DNA from: Gammaproteobacteria bacterium
GTDB taxonomy: Bacteria; Pseudomonadota; Gammaproteobacteria; UBA9214
DNA: 22,807 bases
Assembly (NCBI GenBank): GCA_029859555.1
Contig: JAOUCV010000001.1
Coordinates: 1-22,807, forward strand
Direction of reading: 5' to 3'
Every line of letters starts with the position of its first letter. The first letter of the stretch is position 1. The notes below the pieces were generated by a model. That model was not told the origin of the DNA and did not search any database. It saw only the letters and a program-made list of their open reading frames with translations. Positions 1 to 6,630 of this stretch are shown piece after piece. The position numbers were made by a program, and so were the translations under genes.

Positions 1-18
1 AAAAGGTTTTAATTTCAT
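1..18 (-). CDS. 5' end of a truncated, probably Fur-controlled gene (first six codons only)
   Basis: Read on the minus strand, an ATG at 18-16 is followed by five open codons to the window edge (M-K-L-K-P-F). The start is supported by a Shine-Dalgarno GGAG at 25-28 with a six-base spacer, and by a perfect TATAAT -10 box at 54-59. Met-Lys-Leu-Lys is a common beginning for a Sec signal peptide, and a Fur-box-like sequence covers the likely -35 region. An iron-uptake or other iron-repressed product (for example an outer-membrane receptor) is therefore a reasonable inference. The body of the gene lies outside the window, so the product cannot be identified. Confidence 0.5.
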
Positions 19-23
19 GGGAC

Positions 24-54
24 TCTCCAGCAAGGTACGTCTTCTTGCTGGAGA
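24..54 (-). promoter_or_regulatory. 11-bp perfect inverted repeat covering the Shine-Dalgarno of the edge gene
   Basis: Positions 24-34 and 44-54 are exact reverse complements (11 bp, 9-base loop). In minus-strand RNA the second arm contains the GGAG at 25-28 used by the ATG at 18. A transcript starting upstream of 54 could hide its ribosome-binding site in this stem. The -10 box at 54-59 predicts a start near 47, which would leave only four or five pairs, so the repeat may act as DNA or serve transcripts from farther upstream. It is not followed by a T-run on either strand, which argues against a terminator. Confidence 0.45.
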
Positions 55-82
55 TTATAGATAATCTAACTACAAATGCAAA
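54..82 (-). promoter_or_regulatory. Sigma-70-like promoter for the edge gene
   Basis: On the minus strand the -10 hexamer TATAAT lies at 59-54 and a weaker -35, TTTGCA (4 of 6 consensus bases), at 82-77, separated by 17 bases. The -35 sits inside the Fur-box-like sequence at 72-90, the arrangement expected for iron-dependent repression. The predicted start near 47 gives a leader of about 30 bases. Confidence 0.5.
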
Positions 83-107
83 TCATTATCATTTATAGTT
101 AGATTAT
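61..107. promoter_or_regulatory. Long near-perfect palindrome containing a Fur-box-like operator
   Basis: Arms 61-78 and 90-107 are reverse complements at 17 of 18 positions (the outer 12 bp are perfect) around an 11-base centre. Positions 72-90 match the classical 19-base Fur box (GATAATGATAATCATTATC) at 14 of 19 positions by my count, and the half ATCATTATC at 82-90 is perfect. In the 7-1-7 form, TGCAAATCATTATCA at 77-91 matches 12 of 14 defined bases. The palindrome sits between the minus-strand edge gene and the plus-strand ORF at 108, so it could control both. A metal-responsive repressor is inferred from the sequence match only. Confidence 0.6.
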
Positions 108-449
108 GTGCTCATGCAGCCAGATCCTGACGATAGTTGCGCTAACCCTGGATGGACAAGGAAAGACTGCCAGGACTTGAATGGTGACCCCGGCGGTATA
201 TCAGGATTTGCTGAACACGAGCCGGGTGGCCGGGTGAAAATTGATGTGATTAATAGGGATCCATTCAGCCTTGATGCTATTAAGACGGCGGTCAGCCCTG
301 AAGCGACGGTTACACCTGGATTCCGCGTTTTTCTTGACGCTGGCACCACGCCTATCGATGCATTTTCTGCGCTCTTTCACTGTTATATTACCTTCAATAA
401 GGACTTTTACACTGCTATGGGAAAGGATCTAACATTTTGTCTTGCATAG
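108..449 (+). CDS. Hypothetical protein, 113 residues, doubtful
   Basis: A 113-codon open frame starting with GTG at 108 (ATG alternative at 114), directly after the Fur-like palindrome. I do not recognise the product. It has no signal peptide or obvious membrane segment and is acidic in its N-terminal half. No Shine-Dalgarno precedes either start and the start abuts the palindrome arm, which counts against it. In its favour, the codon choice looks ordinary and a small hairpin with a T-run (463-483) lies just behind the stop, as expected for a transcribed unit. A minus-strand frame (104-349) overlaps it and looks less convincing. It may be a degraded gene remnant or a leader region rather than a working gene. 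Confidence 0.3.
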   Translation: MLMQPDPDDSCANPGWTRKDCQDLNGDPGGISGFAEHEPGGRVKIDVINRDPFSLDAIKTAVSPEATVTPGFRVFLDAGTTPIDAFSALFHCYITFNKDFYTAMGKDLTFCLA

Positions 450-462
450 CTATTGTACTTTG

Positions 463-483
463 GTGCCAGAACAGGCACTTTTT
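463..483 (+). terminator. Weak intrinsic terminator after the ORF at 108
   Basis: A 5-bp stem (463-467 with 474-478, loop of six bases), extendable by a G-T pair, is followed by five T at 479-483. It lies 14 bases after the stop at 449. The stem is short, so efficiency is uncertain. Confidence 0.4.
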
Positions 484-510
484 AGCAACATAGCAGAGTC
501 TGGCTATAAT
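482..510 (+). promoter_or_regulatory. Sigma-70-like promoter for the DUF7931 gene
   Basis: TTAGCA (482-487, 4 of 6 consensus) and a perfect TATAAT (505-510) are separated by 17 bases. The predicted start near 517 gives a leader of about 54 bases to the ATG at 571. Confidence 0.55.
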
Positions 511-570
511 TAATGCTGACTGCAGGCGTATCTGCAGACAGGATCGCTCAAGACTTTTTAGGAGAAGCCT

Positions 571-1119
571 ATGCGTTCGGTTTCTGATGACCCGGTTCCC
601 GCCGGGGAGCTGGATATCTCCAGCATGCAACTGGGTATTGATGACCTTGAATTTGCCTTGAATAGTCGTGAGCACGTGCGCAACATCGCACAATCGTTTT
701 CGCAACAGGCACACCGCGAGTTGCTCCTCTATACGGATGATCTTGAACCGGATATTTTTGACCAGCAAGCATTCCTTGATGCCACCAGCGCACTGGTAAG
801 ACAACATCAGGATGCTCGCGTATGGGTATTGCTGGAGAACAGTCGCAAAACAGTGCAGCATGGCCATCGTCTCATAGAACTGTCACGCAGACTCAGCTCG
901 CAGATAATGTTAAGGCGCCCGCCGGTGCAATATCGAAACCATGGCATGACGTACCTGCTGTGTGATGGAACCGGGTATTTTTACCGGCCGCTGGCAAGTC
1001 GCTACGAAGGCACCTGCAATTTCAACAACCCCGGTCAAACCACGGTATACAGAAAGCATTTCATGGAAATCTGGGATCAAAGTCAGGCTGATGGAGAAAC
1101 GCGGCGCCTGCATTTATAG
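571..1119 (+). CDS. DUF7931-type (PLD-like) protein, standalone
   Basis: A soluble 182-residue protein with no signal peptide or membrane helix. It resembles the domain often found C-terminal to a GNAT acetyltransferase in gammaproteobacteria and now called DUF7931, which has a phospholipase-D-like outline. The recognisable pattern is L-N-S-R-E near residues 30-34, a segment of alternating hydrophobic residues with YTDDLEPDIFD, then LVRQH, a WVLLENSR strand, HGHRLIELSRRLSS and the late YRPLASRYEG motif. Here the GNAT half is absent, so this is a freestanding version. The biochemical role is not known to me. The start is fixed by GGAG at 561-564 seven bases from the ATG, and a good promoter lies at 482-510. 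It appears to be a single-gene unit that converges on the DUF1269 gene. Confidence 0.75.
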   Translation: MRSVSDDPVPAGELDISSMQLGIDDLEFALNSREHVRNIAQSFSQQAHRELLLYTDDLEPDIFDQQAFLDATSALVRQHQDARVWVLLENSRKTVQHGHRLIELSRRLSSQIMLRRPPVQYRNHGMTYLLCDGTGYFYRPLASRYEGTCNFNNPGQTTVYRKHFMEIWDQSQADGETRRLHL

Positions 1120-1130
1120 CTGCAGGCGCC
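1103..1130. terminator. GC-rich hairpin over the DUF7931 stop codon, possible shared terminator
   Basis: A perfect 10-bp stem (1103-1112 with 1121-1130, 8-base loop) encloses the stop codon at 1117-1119. On the plus strand it is followed by a pyrimidine-rich but not T-pure stretch. On the minus strand it lies about 23 bases after the DUF1269 stop and is followed by GCGTTTC. It sits between convergent genes, so it may slow or end transcription both ways. The poor T-runs lower confidence. Confidence 0.4.
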
Positions 1131-1153
1131 TGCTGTTCTTCAGGTACTTACTG

Positions 1154-1669
1154 TTAAGGAAAAGCGGGGATAACCGGTTCGGTTCCTTCCACCTCGACTT
1201 CCGGGTGATGTTTCTGGATGAGCAAGGTTGTTTCATCGACCTGCTCCTTGGGCACATCAACCATCATCAGCAAACTGCCTTCGCCAATGGCCTCCTCAAA
1301 CTCTTTGAGGCGTGAACTGGGTGCCGAAATACCAATCATGCCTGACGCCCAGGCACCGAGCCCGGCACCAGCCAGGCCTATTCCAAGTATCGCTCCTCCA
1401 CCCAGTGCAAGTCCGACACCGGGCAAGGCGACAGCAGCAATACCCGCCACAATTCCGGTAGCGCCGCCGATGGCGAGTCCGCGCTCTACGGCAGGGACAA
1501 AGTCACTCTCCTGCAGCAAGTTGGCTTCCGGCAGGTTTGCTTCCAGCAAGGCATGGTGATCTGCGGCAGCAATGTGAATATGCCGCTGCTCAATTCGCGC
1601 CAGCAGCAGTTCATCAACGATGGCTTTTGCACTTTCAACGGTAGGTATCAGGAAATAAAGTCTTCTCAT
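1154..1669 (-). CDS. DUF1269-family glycine-rich protein
   Basis: 171 residues. The N-terminal 55 residues (MRRLYFLIPTVES...) form an alpha/beta segment typical of DUF1269 proteins. Residues about 70-115 form a small-residue Gly/Ala stretch resembling a glycine zipper or two short membrane-spanning hairpins. A C-terminal ferredoxin-like strand/helix unit (LLMMVDVPKEQVDETTLLI) follows. The family is usually linked to general stress or membrane association, but its molecular role is not established. I chose the ATG at 1669 over an upstream in-frame ATG at 1705 because a strong GGAGG (1676-1680) lies six bases before it and the conserved domain begins exactly there. The perfect palindrome at 1693-1704 lies just upstream of the Shine-Dalgarno. 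Confidence 0.8.
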   Translation of the reverse strand: MRRLYFLIPTVESAKAIVDELLLARIEQRHIHIAAADHHALLEANLPEANLLQESDFVPAVERGLAIGGATGIVAGIAAVALPGVGLALGGGAILGIGLAGAGLGAWASGMIGISAPSSRLKEFEEAIGEGSLLMMVDVPKEQVDETTLLIQKHHPEVEVEGTEPVIPAFP

Positions 1670-1692
1670 ATATTGCCTCCTTATTAATTGGA

Positions 1693-1704
1693 TGCGACGT
1701 CGCA
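1693..1704. promoter_or_regulatory. Perfect 12-bp palindrome upstream of the DUF1269 gene
   Basis: TGCGACGTCGCA is identical to its reverse complement and lies 24 bases upstream of the DUF1269 start codon, in the AT-rich gap between this gene and the arsenosugar operon. AT-rich sequences resembling -10 boxes (TATAAA-like on the minus strand around 1728-1740) lie just upstream of it. A dimeric repressor site is a reasonable guess, but no specific regulator can be named. Confidence 0.35.
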
Positions 1705-1784
1705 CAACATGTACGCATCATGAATTTATACTTTATAGTATTGGTTATTTTTGCGATTTTTCCAGTCGATCGTTGCTATTACTA

Positions 1785-2396
1785 TTACATATTCATATAT
1801 ACAGCATAATCCTCCGCAGTATCAATATCCTTGCGCACTGTCAGGCATTGCCAGCTCAGCTGCAGTTGCCGCAGGCGTTTTTCTGTTATTTCCAGCACCC
1901 TGTGTGTGCTCCACGGTATCTCTTCAAACAGCGCGGGATGGTAACGGCTCATACCAATCAGGTAGTAGCCACCGTCCTCGGCCGGCCCCAGAACCACATC
2001 ACTGCCCTGCTGCAATGCATGTAACGCTGCGTCGAGATCACCCACAGTCAGCGTCGGGCAATCTGCTCCTATTAATACAACATGATCAGCAAACTGCAGG
2101 GTCGACCGAACAGCCCGAGACATTCTCAGTCCGAGGTTACCACTCACTTGTTGCTGAAGGCCGGTTTCATACTGACTACTGCACTGTCGAAAGAAAGGAT
2201 GATCGGGCGAAGGATCACACCAGATATCAACTGGACAGAGTTTCGCCGAAACGCATGTCGTCAGACATTCATGCACCAGTTTTTCATAAATATCAGCTGC
2301 TGCCTGCATGCCCAGATGCGATCCCAGGCGCGTTTTAACTTTTCCGGGTTCCGGTGCCTTGCTTAGCAACAGCAGCCGAGCTTGCGGATACTTCAC
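1785..2396 (-). CDS. TIGR04282-type arsenosugar glycosyltransferase (DUF2064)
   Basis: A 203-residue nucleotide-diphospho-sugar-transferase-like protein of the DUF2064/TIGR04282 family, repeatedly found with arsenosugar genes. The N-terminal nucleotide-binding signature SKAPEPGKVKTRLG lies at residues 12-25. The acidic VLIGADCPTL loop is in the middle, and the family-typical GPAEDGGYYLIGM follows. The length is normal. The exact donor and acceptor are not established; attachment or modification of the ribose unit is inferred from context. Its ATG overlaps the stop of the upstream glycosyltransferase by four bases (2393-2396, ATGA), implying coupled translation. It is the last gene of the run, and I see no clear terminator between it and the DUF1269 gene. 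Confidence 0.85.
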   Translation of the reverse strand: MKYPQARLLLLSKAPEPGKVKTRLGSHLGMQAAADIYEKLVHECLTTCVSAKLCPVDIWCDPSPDHPFFRQCSSQYETGLQQQVSGNLGLRMSRAVRSTLQFADHVVLIGADCPTLTVGDLDAALHALQQGSDVVLGPAEDGGYYLIGMSRYHPALFEEIPWSTHRVLEITEKRLRQLQLSWQCLTVRKDIDTAEDYAVYMNM

Positions 2397-3100
2397 GAAA
2401 TATCCATCCCGTAGTACTTTTCAAGGCGCTCTGGACTGACGCCGCAGTAGTAAGCAAGGCGTAAGCCCCACATGGTCACAATGGTCCGGGTGATACCGTG
2501 CTTGTTCCAGCGTCTTGCAGAGGTTATCAGTTGCTCGCCAACGCATACCGGGCGTGAAGATGCCTTCAGAGTACGGCTGAAGGCTATATCTTCCATCAGC
2601 GGGATCGAGGGCATACCTCCAATCCGCTGGTACAGTGATCGACGCACAAATATTCCCTGATCGCCAGTGGCGATAGACGTAAGTGATGAGCGCAGATTCA
2701 TCATAAACGCCACGCAGACCAGCATCGGGTGCCGGTCCGACAAAGCGATATCAAACCGTCCCCAGTGTGCGTTGTGGTTTGCAAGCGCATCGAGTATCAG
2801 CTGGTCTGCCTTTTCCGGGACGCCGGTATCTGCATGCAGGAACCAGAATACCGAACCCTTTGCCGCTGCAGCACCAGCACGCATTTGCAAGGCGCGTCCG
2901 CGTGCAGCGCTAATAACCCTGTCAGTCTGCGACTCTGCAATCGCTATTGTCTGATCTGTACTTCCACCATCAACCAGGATCACTTCATGCCCGCGCTGGC
3001 GCAATGGCTGCAAGGCAGCACAAAGTACTCCAACAGAGTCCGCCTCGTTGAGTGCCGGGATGATGACAGAAATTTTTTGTGTGTTAGCAGCAGCCGCCAC
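2393..3100 (-). CDS. TIGR04283-type arsenosugar glycosyltransferase (family 2)
   Basis: A 235-residue GT-A-fold glycosyltransferase of family 2. Visible landmarks are the first beta strand SVIIPALNEADSV (residues 11-23), VDGGSTDQT (43-51) for nucleotide-sugar binding, RGRALQMRAGA (67-77) typical of the TIGR04283 subgroup, and FLHADT (87-92) in the place of the metal-binding DXD. The usual metal-dependent transfer of a sugar from a nucleotide donor is expected, and the arsenosugar role is inherited from the family and its neighbours. The start is GTG at 3100 because no ATG precedes the first strand; it lies inside the end of arsM (17-base overlap) without a strong Shine-Dalgarno, so it probably relies on coupling. 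The stop overlaps the next start by four bases. Confidence 0.85.
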   Translation of the reverse strand: MAAAANTQKISVIIPALNEADSVGVLCAALQPLRQRGHEVILVDGGSTDQTIAIAESQTDRVISAARGRALQMRAGAAAAKGSVFWFLHADTGVPEKADQLILDALANHNAHWGRFDIALSDRHPMLVCVAFMMNLRSSLTSIATGDQGIFVRRSLYQRIGGMPSIPLMEDIAFSRTLKASSRPVCVGEQLITSARRWNKHGITRTIVTMWGLRLAYYCGVSPERLEKYYGMDIS

Positions 3101-4178
3101 TTGTTGCTACCGGAGTGTCAGGCGAGCTGGTAGCGCAACAACCGCTTTCCGCACTTTTTTCGCTTTGTGTTGACAGGTCGATGAAGGCCCCCTTAAAGGC
3201 AGGGTTCATCAGTAATTGCTGTGTATGTTCTGCAATAGTGATACGCTGGCCACGGTTATAGAGGGTGCCGTCCTCGCCAATAACAGCTGCAAAGGGACCC
3301 CGATACATAACGGTCTGGTCGTCTGCCGCGCCGCTGCCCTGTACCGGTTTGACTGCTGTCAGGGTTACCGACCGGAATTCTATACCGGCAATAACCTGCC
3401 AGGGTTCTGTGTCCCATTTGTCATAACAGACAGCACCAAAGCCGGCGCTTGCAAATTCGTCGAGAAATTCATCTTCACGAAAGGCACCCGAGATACAGCC
3501 ACTCCACAGTTCGGGATCGTTTTTCATGTCTTCCGGTACCGGCTGATGGCTGATTATGTCGGAAATGGCTACACGGCCACCCGGTTTCAACACGCGAAAT
3601 ATTTCCCGGATCATTTGTTGTTTCTCGTGGTCTGCCACCAGATTCAGCACACAATTGGAAATCACCAGGTCAACAGACTGGTCCTGTATCAATGGATCCT
3701 CCCTGCGTTGCCTGGCTTCCCATGCTTTCAATTCAGAATAATCACTGTGACTGCTGACTGGATGTGACTCCAGGTAGTTGCTGAGCGTGTCAACACTCAA
3801 GCCAAGATCCTGAATACTGCCTTTTACAAAGCTCACCCGGTCACTGCCAAGCTTCTCTGCCATTTCAGGCTGGTATTTCCGGGCCAGCGCCAGCATGTCG
3901 TCATTCATGTCCACGCCGATCACCTTCCCCTGGTCACCGACGATGCTGGCGGCCATGTAGCAGACCTTGCCACCACCGGAACCAAGATCCAGCACTACGT
4001 CACCCTCTTCTACATAGCGTGAAGGGTCACCGCAACCATAGTCTTTCTCGATGATTTCATCAGGCAGAATGGACAACAGGCTCGCATCATAGGAGACCGG
4101 GCAACACAGTGCCGACTGTTGCTGTTTGGCTCCCTCGGAATATCTGTCAAGGACTGTTTCTTCTACATTCATGGACAT
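3084..4178 (-). CDS. arsM: ArsM-type SAM-dependent arsenite methyltransferase of the arsenosugar set
   Basis: 364 residues, cytoplasmic. Class I SAM methyltransferase motifs are VVLDLGSGGG (61-70), IGVDMN (87-92) and the FRVLKPGGRVAISD region (194-207). Three cysteines sit in the contexts used by ArsM enzymes to bind As(III): Cys49 (YGCGDP), Cys176 (SNCVLN) and Cys228 (WSGCISG). There is also a Cys25-Cys26 pair near the N terminus. A C-terminal extension follows (about 285-364), holding a GPFAAVIGEDGTLYNRGQ-like segment and ending in two Cys-Cys pairs (347-348 and 363-364). The expected reaction is stepwise methylation of arsenite to methyl- and dimethylarsenicals, the precursors of dimethylarsinoyl sugars. 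The ATG at 4178 has AGGAG six bases upstream. It lies 45 bases after arsS and overlaps the next gene. Confidence 0.88.
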   Translation of the reverse strand: MSMNVEETVLDRYSEGAKQQQSALCCPVSYDASLLSILPDEIIEKDYGCGDPSRYVEEGDVVLDLGSGGGKVCYMAASIVGDQGKVIGVDMNDDMLALARKYQPEMAEKLGSDRVSFVKGSIQDLGLSVDTLSNYLESHPVSSHSDYSELKAWEARQRREDPLIQDQSVDLVISNCVLNLVADHEKQQMIREIFRVLKPGGRVAISDIISHQPVPEDMKNDPELWSGCISGAFREDEFLDEFASAGFGAVCYDKWDTEPWQVIAGIEFRSVTLTAVKPVQGSGAADDQTVMYRGPFAAVIGEDGTLYNRGQRITIAEHTQQLLMNPAFKGAFIDLSTQSEKSAESGCCATSSPDTPVATSGGCC

Positions 4179-4223
4179 CTTGGACTCCTGATACTCAAAC
4201 TATTAAATGAACACACTAAGGGT

Positions 4224-5192
4224 TTACGCCTCCAGCGCTCCAGCACAGCCAGAACCCTGTCCGGCGGTGCAGCCATAGCAATGCGCGGCGACCTGAATGC
4301 TATTGCCACGGACGTCAATGCCGGTCAGCTCGGAGATATGCAGTTTCGGTCGGGAATCAACTTGCAGCGGCATATCCAGCATCTGGTTAAAATCACAGTC
4401 ATAGACATACCCCCGCCAGTCGATGCTGAGCAGGGAACGACACATCACAGATGCAGTATTCTCGTCCTTGTGGGCGCTCTTGAGCAGTTTCATGTAGCCG
4501 TCAAATTCACCACGACTGATGAGTGTGCTGCCAAATCGCTGGATTGGCATATTGGTGAGTGTTAGCAGCTGGTTGAACTGTATACCGTACTGCCCGGCGA
4601 GATGCTGCTTGTAGTCCTGCTCCAGGGCCTGTTGCGGGGGTGGAAGTCTTGGCCCCTGTGGATTAAAGACCAGGTCAAGCTGCAGGCCGGAGCCCGGCTG
4701 CGCGTAGCCCAGGCTATTCAGTAGCCGTAACGCCTTCAGGCTGGTTTCAAAGGTTCCATCGCCTCTTTGATTATCAACATTATCTTTTAGATAACAGGGT
4801 AATGAAGCAACCACCTTTACTTTATTCTCGGCCAGGAATGCAGCGGTATGCTCTTGCCCCGGTTCAAACAGGACAGTCAGATTGCAGCGATCAATCACCT
4901 CTATGTCACGCATACGGGCTGCGCTCACAATGGATCTGAACAGCGGGTTAAGCTCTGGCGCACCGCCGGTTAAATCCAGCGTTTTGACTGTTACTGTTGC
5001 ATCTATAAACGCAAACAACGCATCAACTGTATCCTGATTCATCAACTCGGTGCGTTTCGGCCCGGCATTGACATGGCAATGCAGGCAGGACTGATTGCAC
5101 AAATACCCCAGATTGACCTGCAGGGTTTCAAGTGTGACACGCTGGATACCAGGGAAGTCGCTGTACGTCAGTAATGGCAGGGTCGCGTGCAT
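4224..5192 (-). CDS. arsS: Arsenosugar biosynthesis radical SAM protein ArsS
   Basis: 322 residues. The radical SAM cluster motif C-x3-C-x2-C is Cys32, Cys36, Cys39 (CNQSCLHC), followed by LTGGAPELNP (74-83), the SAM-binding GGE-like region with A-P in place of E. The C-terminal third carries Cys251, Cys266, Cys305, Cys308 and Cys316, consistent with an auxiliary iron-sulfur cluster. It matches the ArsS/TIGR04167 family, proposed to join the 5'-deoxyadenosyl group of SAM to dimethylarsinous acid to build the arsenosugar skeleton. It starts 22 bases after the MerA-like gene with a weak CGGA ribosome site and is followed 45 bases later by arsM. Family assignment is strong; the detailed chemistry is from the family. 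Confidence 0.9.
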   Translation of the reverse strand: MHATLPLLTYSDFPGIQRVTLETLQVNLGYLCNQSCLHCHVNAGPKRTELMNQDTVDALFAFIDATVTVKTLDLTGGAPELNPLFRSIVSAARMRDIEVIDRCNLTVLFEPGQEHTAAFLAENKVKVVASLPCYLKDNVDNQRGDGTFETSLKALRLLNSLGYAQPGSGLQLDLVFNPQGPRLPPPQQALEQDYKQHLAGQYGIQFNQLLTLTNMPIQRFGSTLISRGEFDGYMKLLKSAHKDENTASVMCRSLLSIDWRGYVYDCDFNQMLDMPLQVDSRPKLHISELTGIDVRGNSIQVAAHCYGCTAGQGSGCAGALEA

Positions 5193-5214
5193 GGATAATT
5201 CCGTTATCGTCAGC

Positions 5215-6630
5215 TCAGGGTATCAGGCGATTTAACAGCCACACCAGTGAGCGTACTTTTTTTGATTGTAACAAGCCGGCATAGCTTGCATTAATTGTGC
5301 GGCGATTAATTTGCGCATAACTCGGGTAGGCGTGCACCAGTCTGGACAGGGTCTTGGCTTTTGCATTGACCTGCATGGCCAGTGCCAGCTCATGAATCAG
5401 CTCACCTGCATGCGCGCCAATCAGGCTTGCTCCTAGAATGCGACCCTTGCTGATCAGTATTCTGGCCACTCCCGCAGCAGCATCGTCTGTAATGGCGCGA
5501 TCGATATCGGCCATGGGAAACTCGACAAGTTGATGTTTTATCCCCTGCTCCAGCGCCTGCTTTTCAGAGATACCAACCGAGGCCACTTCCGGGTCCGTGT
5601 AAACAACTCGCGGGATGACCCGGTAGTCTGTTTTTGCGGGAATACGAAACATAATGTTGGCAAGAATAATACCTGCCTGGTATTCAGCTGTGTGTGTGAA
5701 CTGGTAGTGACCACAAACATCACCTGCCGCATAAATATGTTTTTGCGTGGTACGCAGACGCCGATCTACGGTTATACCCTTGCGGTTAAATTCAACCCCT
5801 GCCGCTTCCAGGCCCAACCCGTGCACCACAGGCTGCCTGCCGGTGGCAACAAGAATCCGGTCACAATCGACCGTTGCGTGACTGGAAAGCCTTAATTGTC
5901 TGGCATCTCCCTCCCTGTGTATGCCCGCCACCTGGGCCGCCGTTATGATTTCTACACCTTCTTCTTCAAGTGCTGCCTGCAGCTGCCTTGAAATGGCTTC
6001 GTCTTCATTAATCAGCAAACGATCGGCCATTTCAATGATCGTTACGCGACTGCCCAAACGTGCAAACGCCTGCGCCAGTTCCACGCCGATCGGTCCCCCG
6101 CCAATGATAGCGAGATGATGCGGCAGAGTCCGTCGCATGAAGATTGTTTCGTTGGTGTCGAACCCGGCCTGTTCCAGCAGTGGTATCGGCGGAATAGATG
6201 GCATCGAACCGGTTGCTATTACAAAACGTTTGCCGGTTATTGTTTGGTCGTTTACCGAGATCTCGTGCTTGCCGGTAAATTGCGCTGTTCCAAAAATGAC
6301 ATCACAGCCATAGCTGCGGAAGCGTTCCGGGTCATCATGTAGCTGGATGGTTTCCCTGACCCGGTTCACATGATCGATCGCCTTGCCAAAATCTATATCC
6401 GGCATGGTGGACAGGAGTCCCTGTGCAACCCCGTTGCGCGCAGTATGGGCAGTGCGCGCCATATGAATGAGTGCCTTGCTGGGTACACAGCCCGCATGCA
6501 GGCAGTCGCCGCCGAGGAGCGGTGTTTTTTCTACCAGGGTAACCTTCAGGCCTGCTTGCGCAGCCACGCTGGCGACTACCAGCCCGCCAGGGCCGCCACC
6601 GATAACAACCAGGTCCTGACGCTTTGTCAT
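5215..6630 (-). CDS. MerA-like FAD-dependent pyridine-nucleotide disulfide oxidoreductase
   Basis: 471 residues. FAD-binding GGGPGG lies at 11-16, the redox-active pair Cys43/Cys48 in GGDCLHAGCVPSK, a second Rossmann motif (IIGGGPIGVELA), and the ATG/AAGDV flavin motif (YAAGDVCG). A C-terminal dimerisation domain follows. It belongs to the mercuric-reductase/dihydrolipoamide-dehydrogenase family, but the C terminus (ending LNRLIP) lacks the vicinal Cys-Cys of true MerA, and the segment aligned to the His-Pro-Thr...Glu catalytic motif reads YPSYAQ. I therefore do not call it MerA. I chose the ATG at 6630 (AGGA seven bases upstream) rather than a longer frame reaching 6909, because the flavin motif starts there and it forms an ATGA overlap with the TVP38 stop. 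Similar proteins are commonly paired with TVP38 proteins. Confidence 0.85.
   Translation of the reverse strand: MTKRQDLVVIGGGPGGLVVASVAAQAGLKVTLVEKTPLLGGDCLHAGCVPSKALIHMARTAHTARNGVAQGLLSTMPDIDFGKAIDHVNRVRETIQLHDDPERFRSYGCDVIFGTAQFTGKHEISVNDQTITGKRFVIATGSMPSIPPIPLLEQAGFDTNETIFMRRTLPHHLAIIGGGPIGVELAQAFARLGSRVTIIEMADRLLINEDEAISRQLQAALEEEGVEIITAAQVAGIHREGDARQLRLSSHATVDCDRILVATGRQPVVHGLGLEAAGVEFNRKGITVDRRLRTTQKHIYAAGDVCGHYQFTHTAEYQAGIILANIMFRIPAKTDYRVIPRVVYTDPEVASVGISEKQALEQGIKHQLVEFPMADIDRAITDDAAAGVARILISKGRILGASLIGAHAGELIHELALAMQVNAKAKTLSRLVHAYPSYAQINRRTINASYAGLLQSKKVRSLVWLLNRLIP

Noticed and set aside
104..349. Minus-strand 81-codon frame opposite the ORF at 108
   Set aside because: No ribosome site, no recognisable domain, and it would be read toward and into the Fur-like palindrome; it looks like an antisense shadow.
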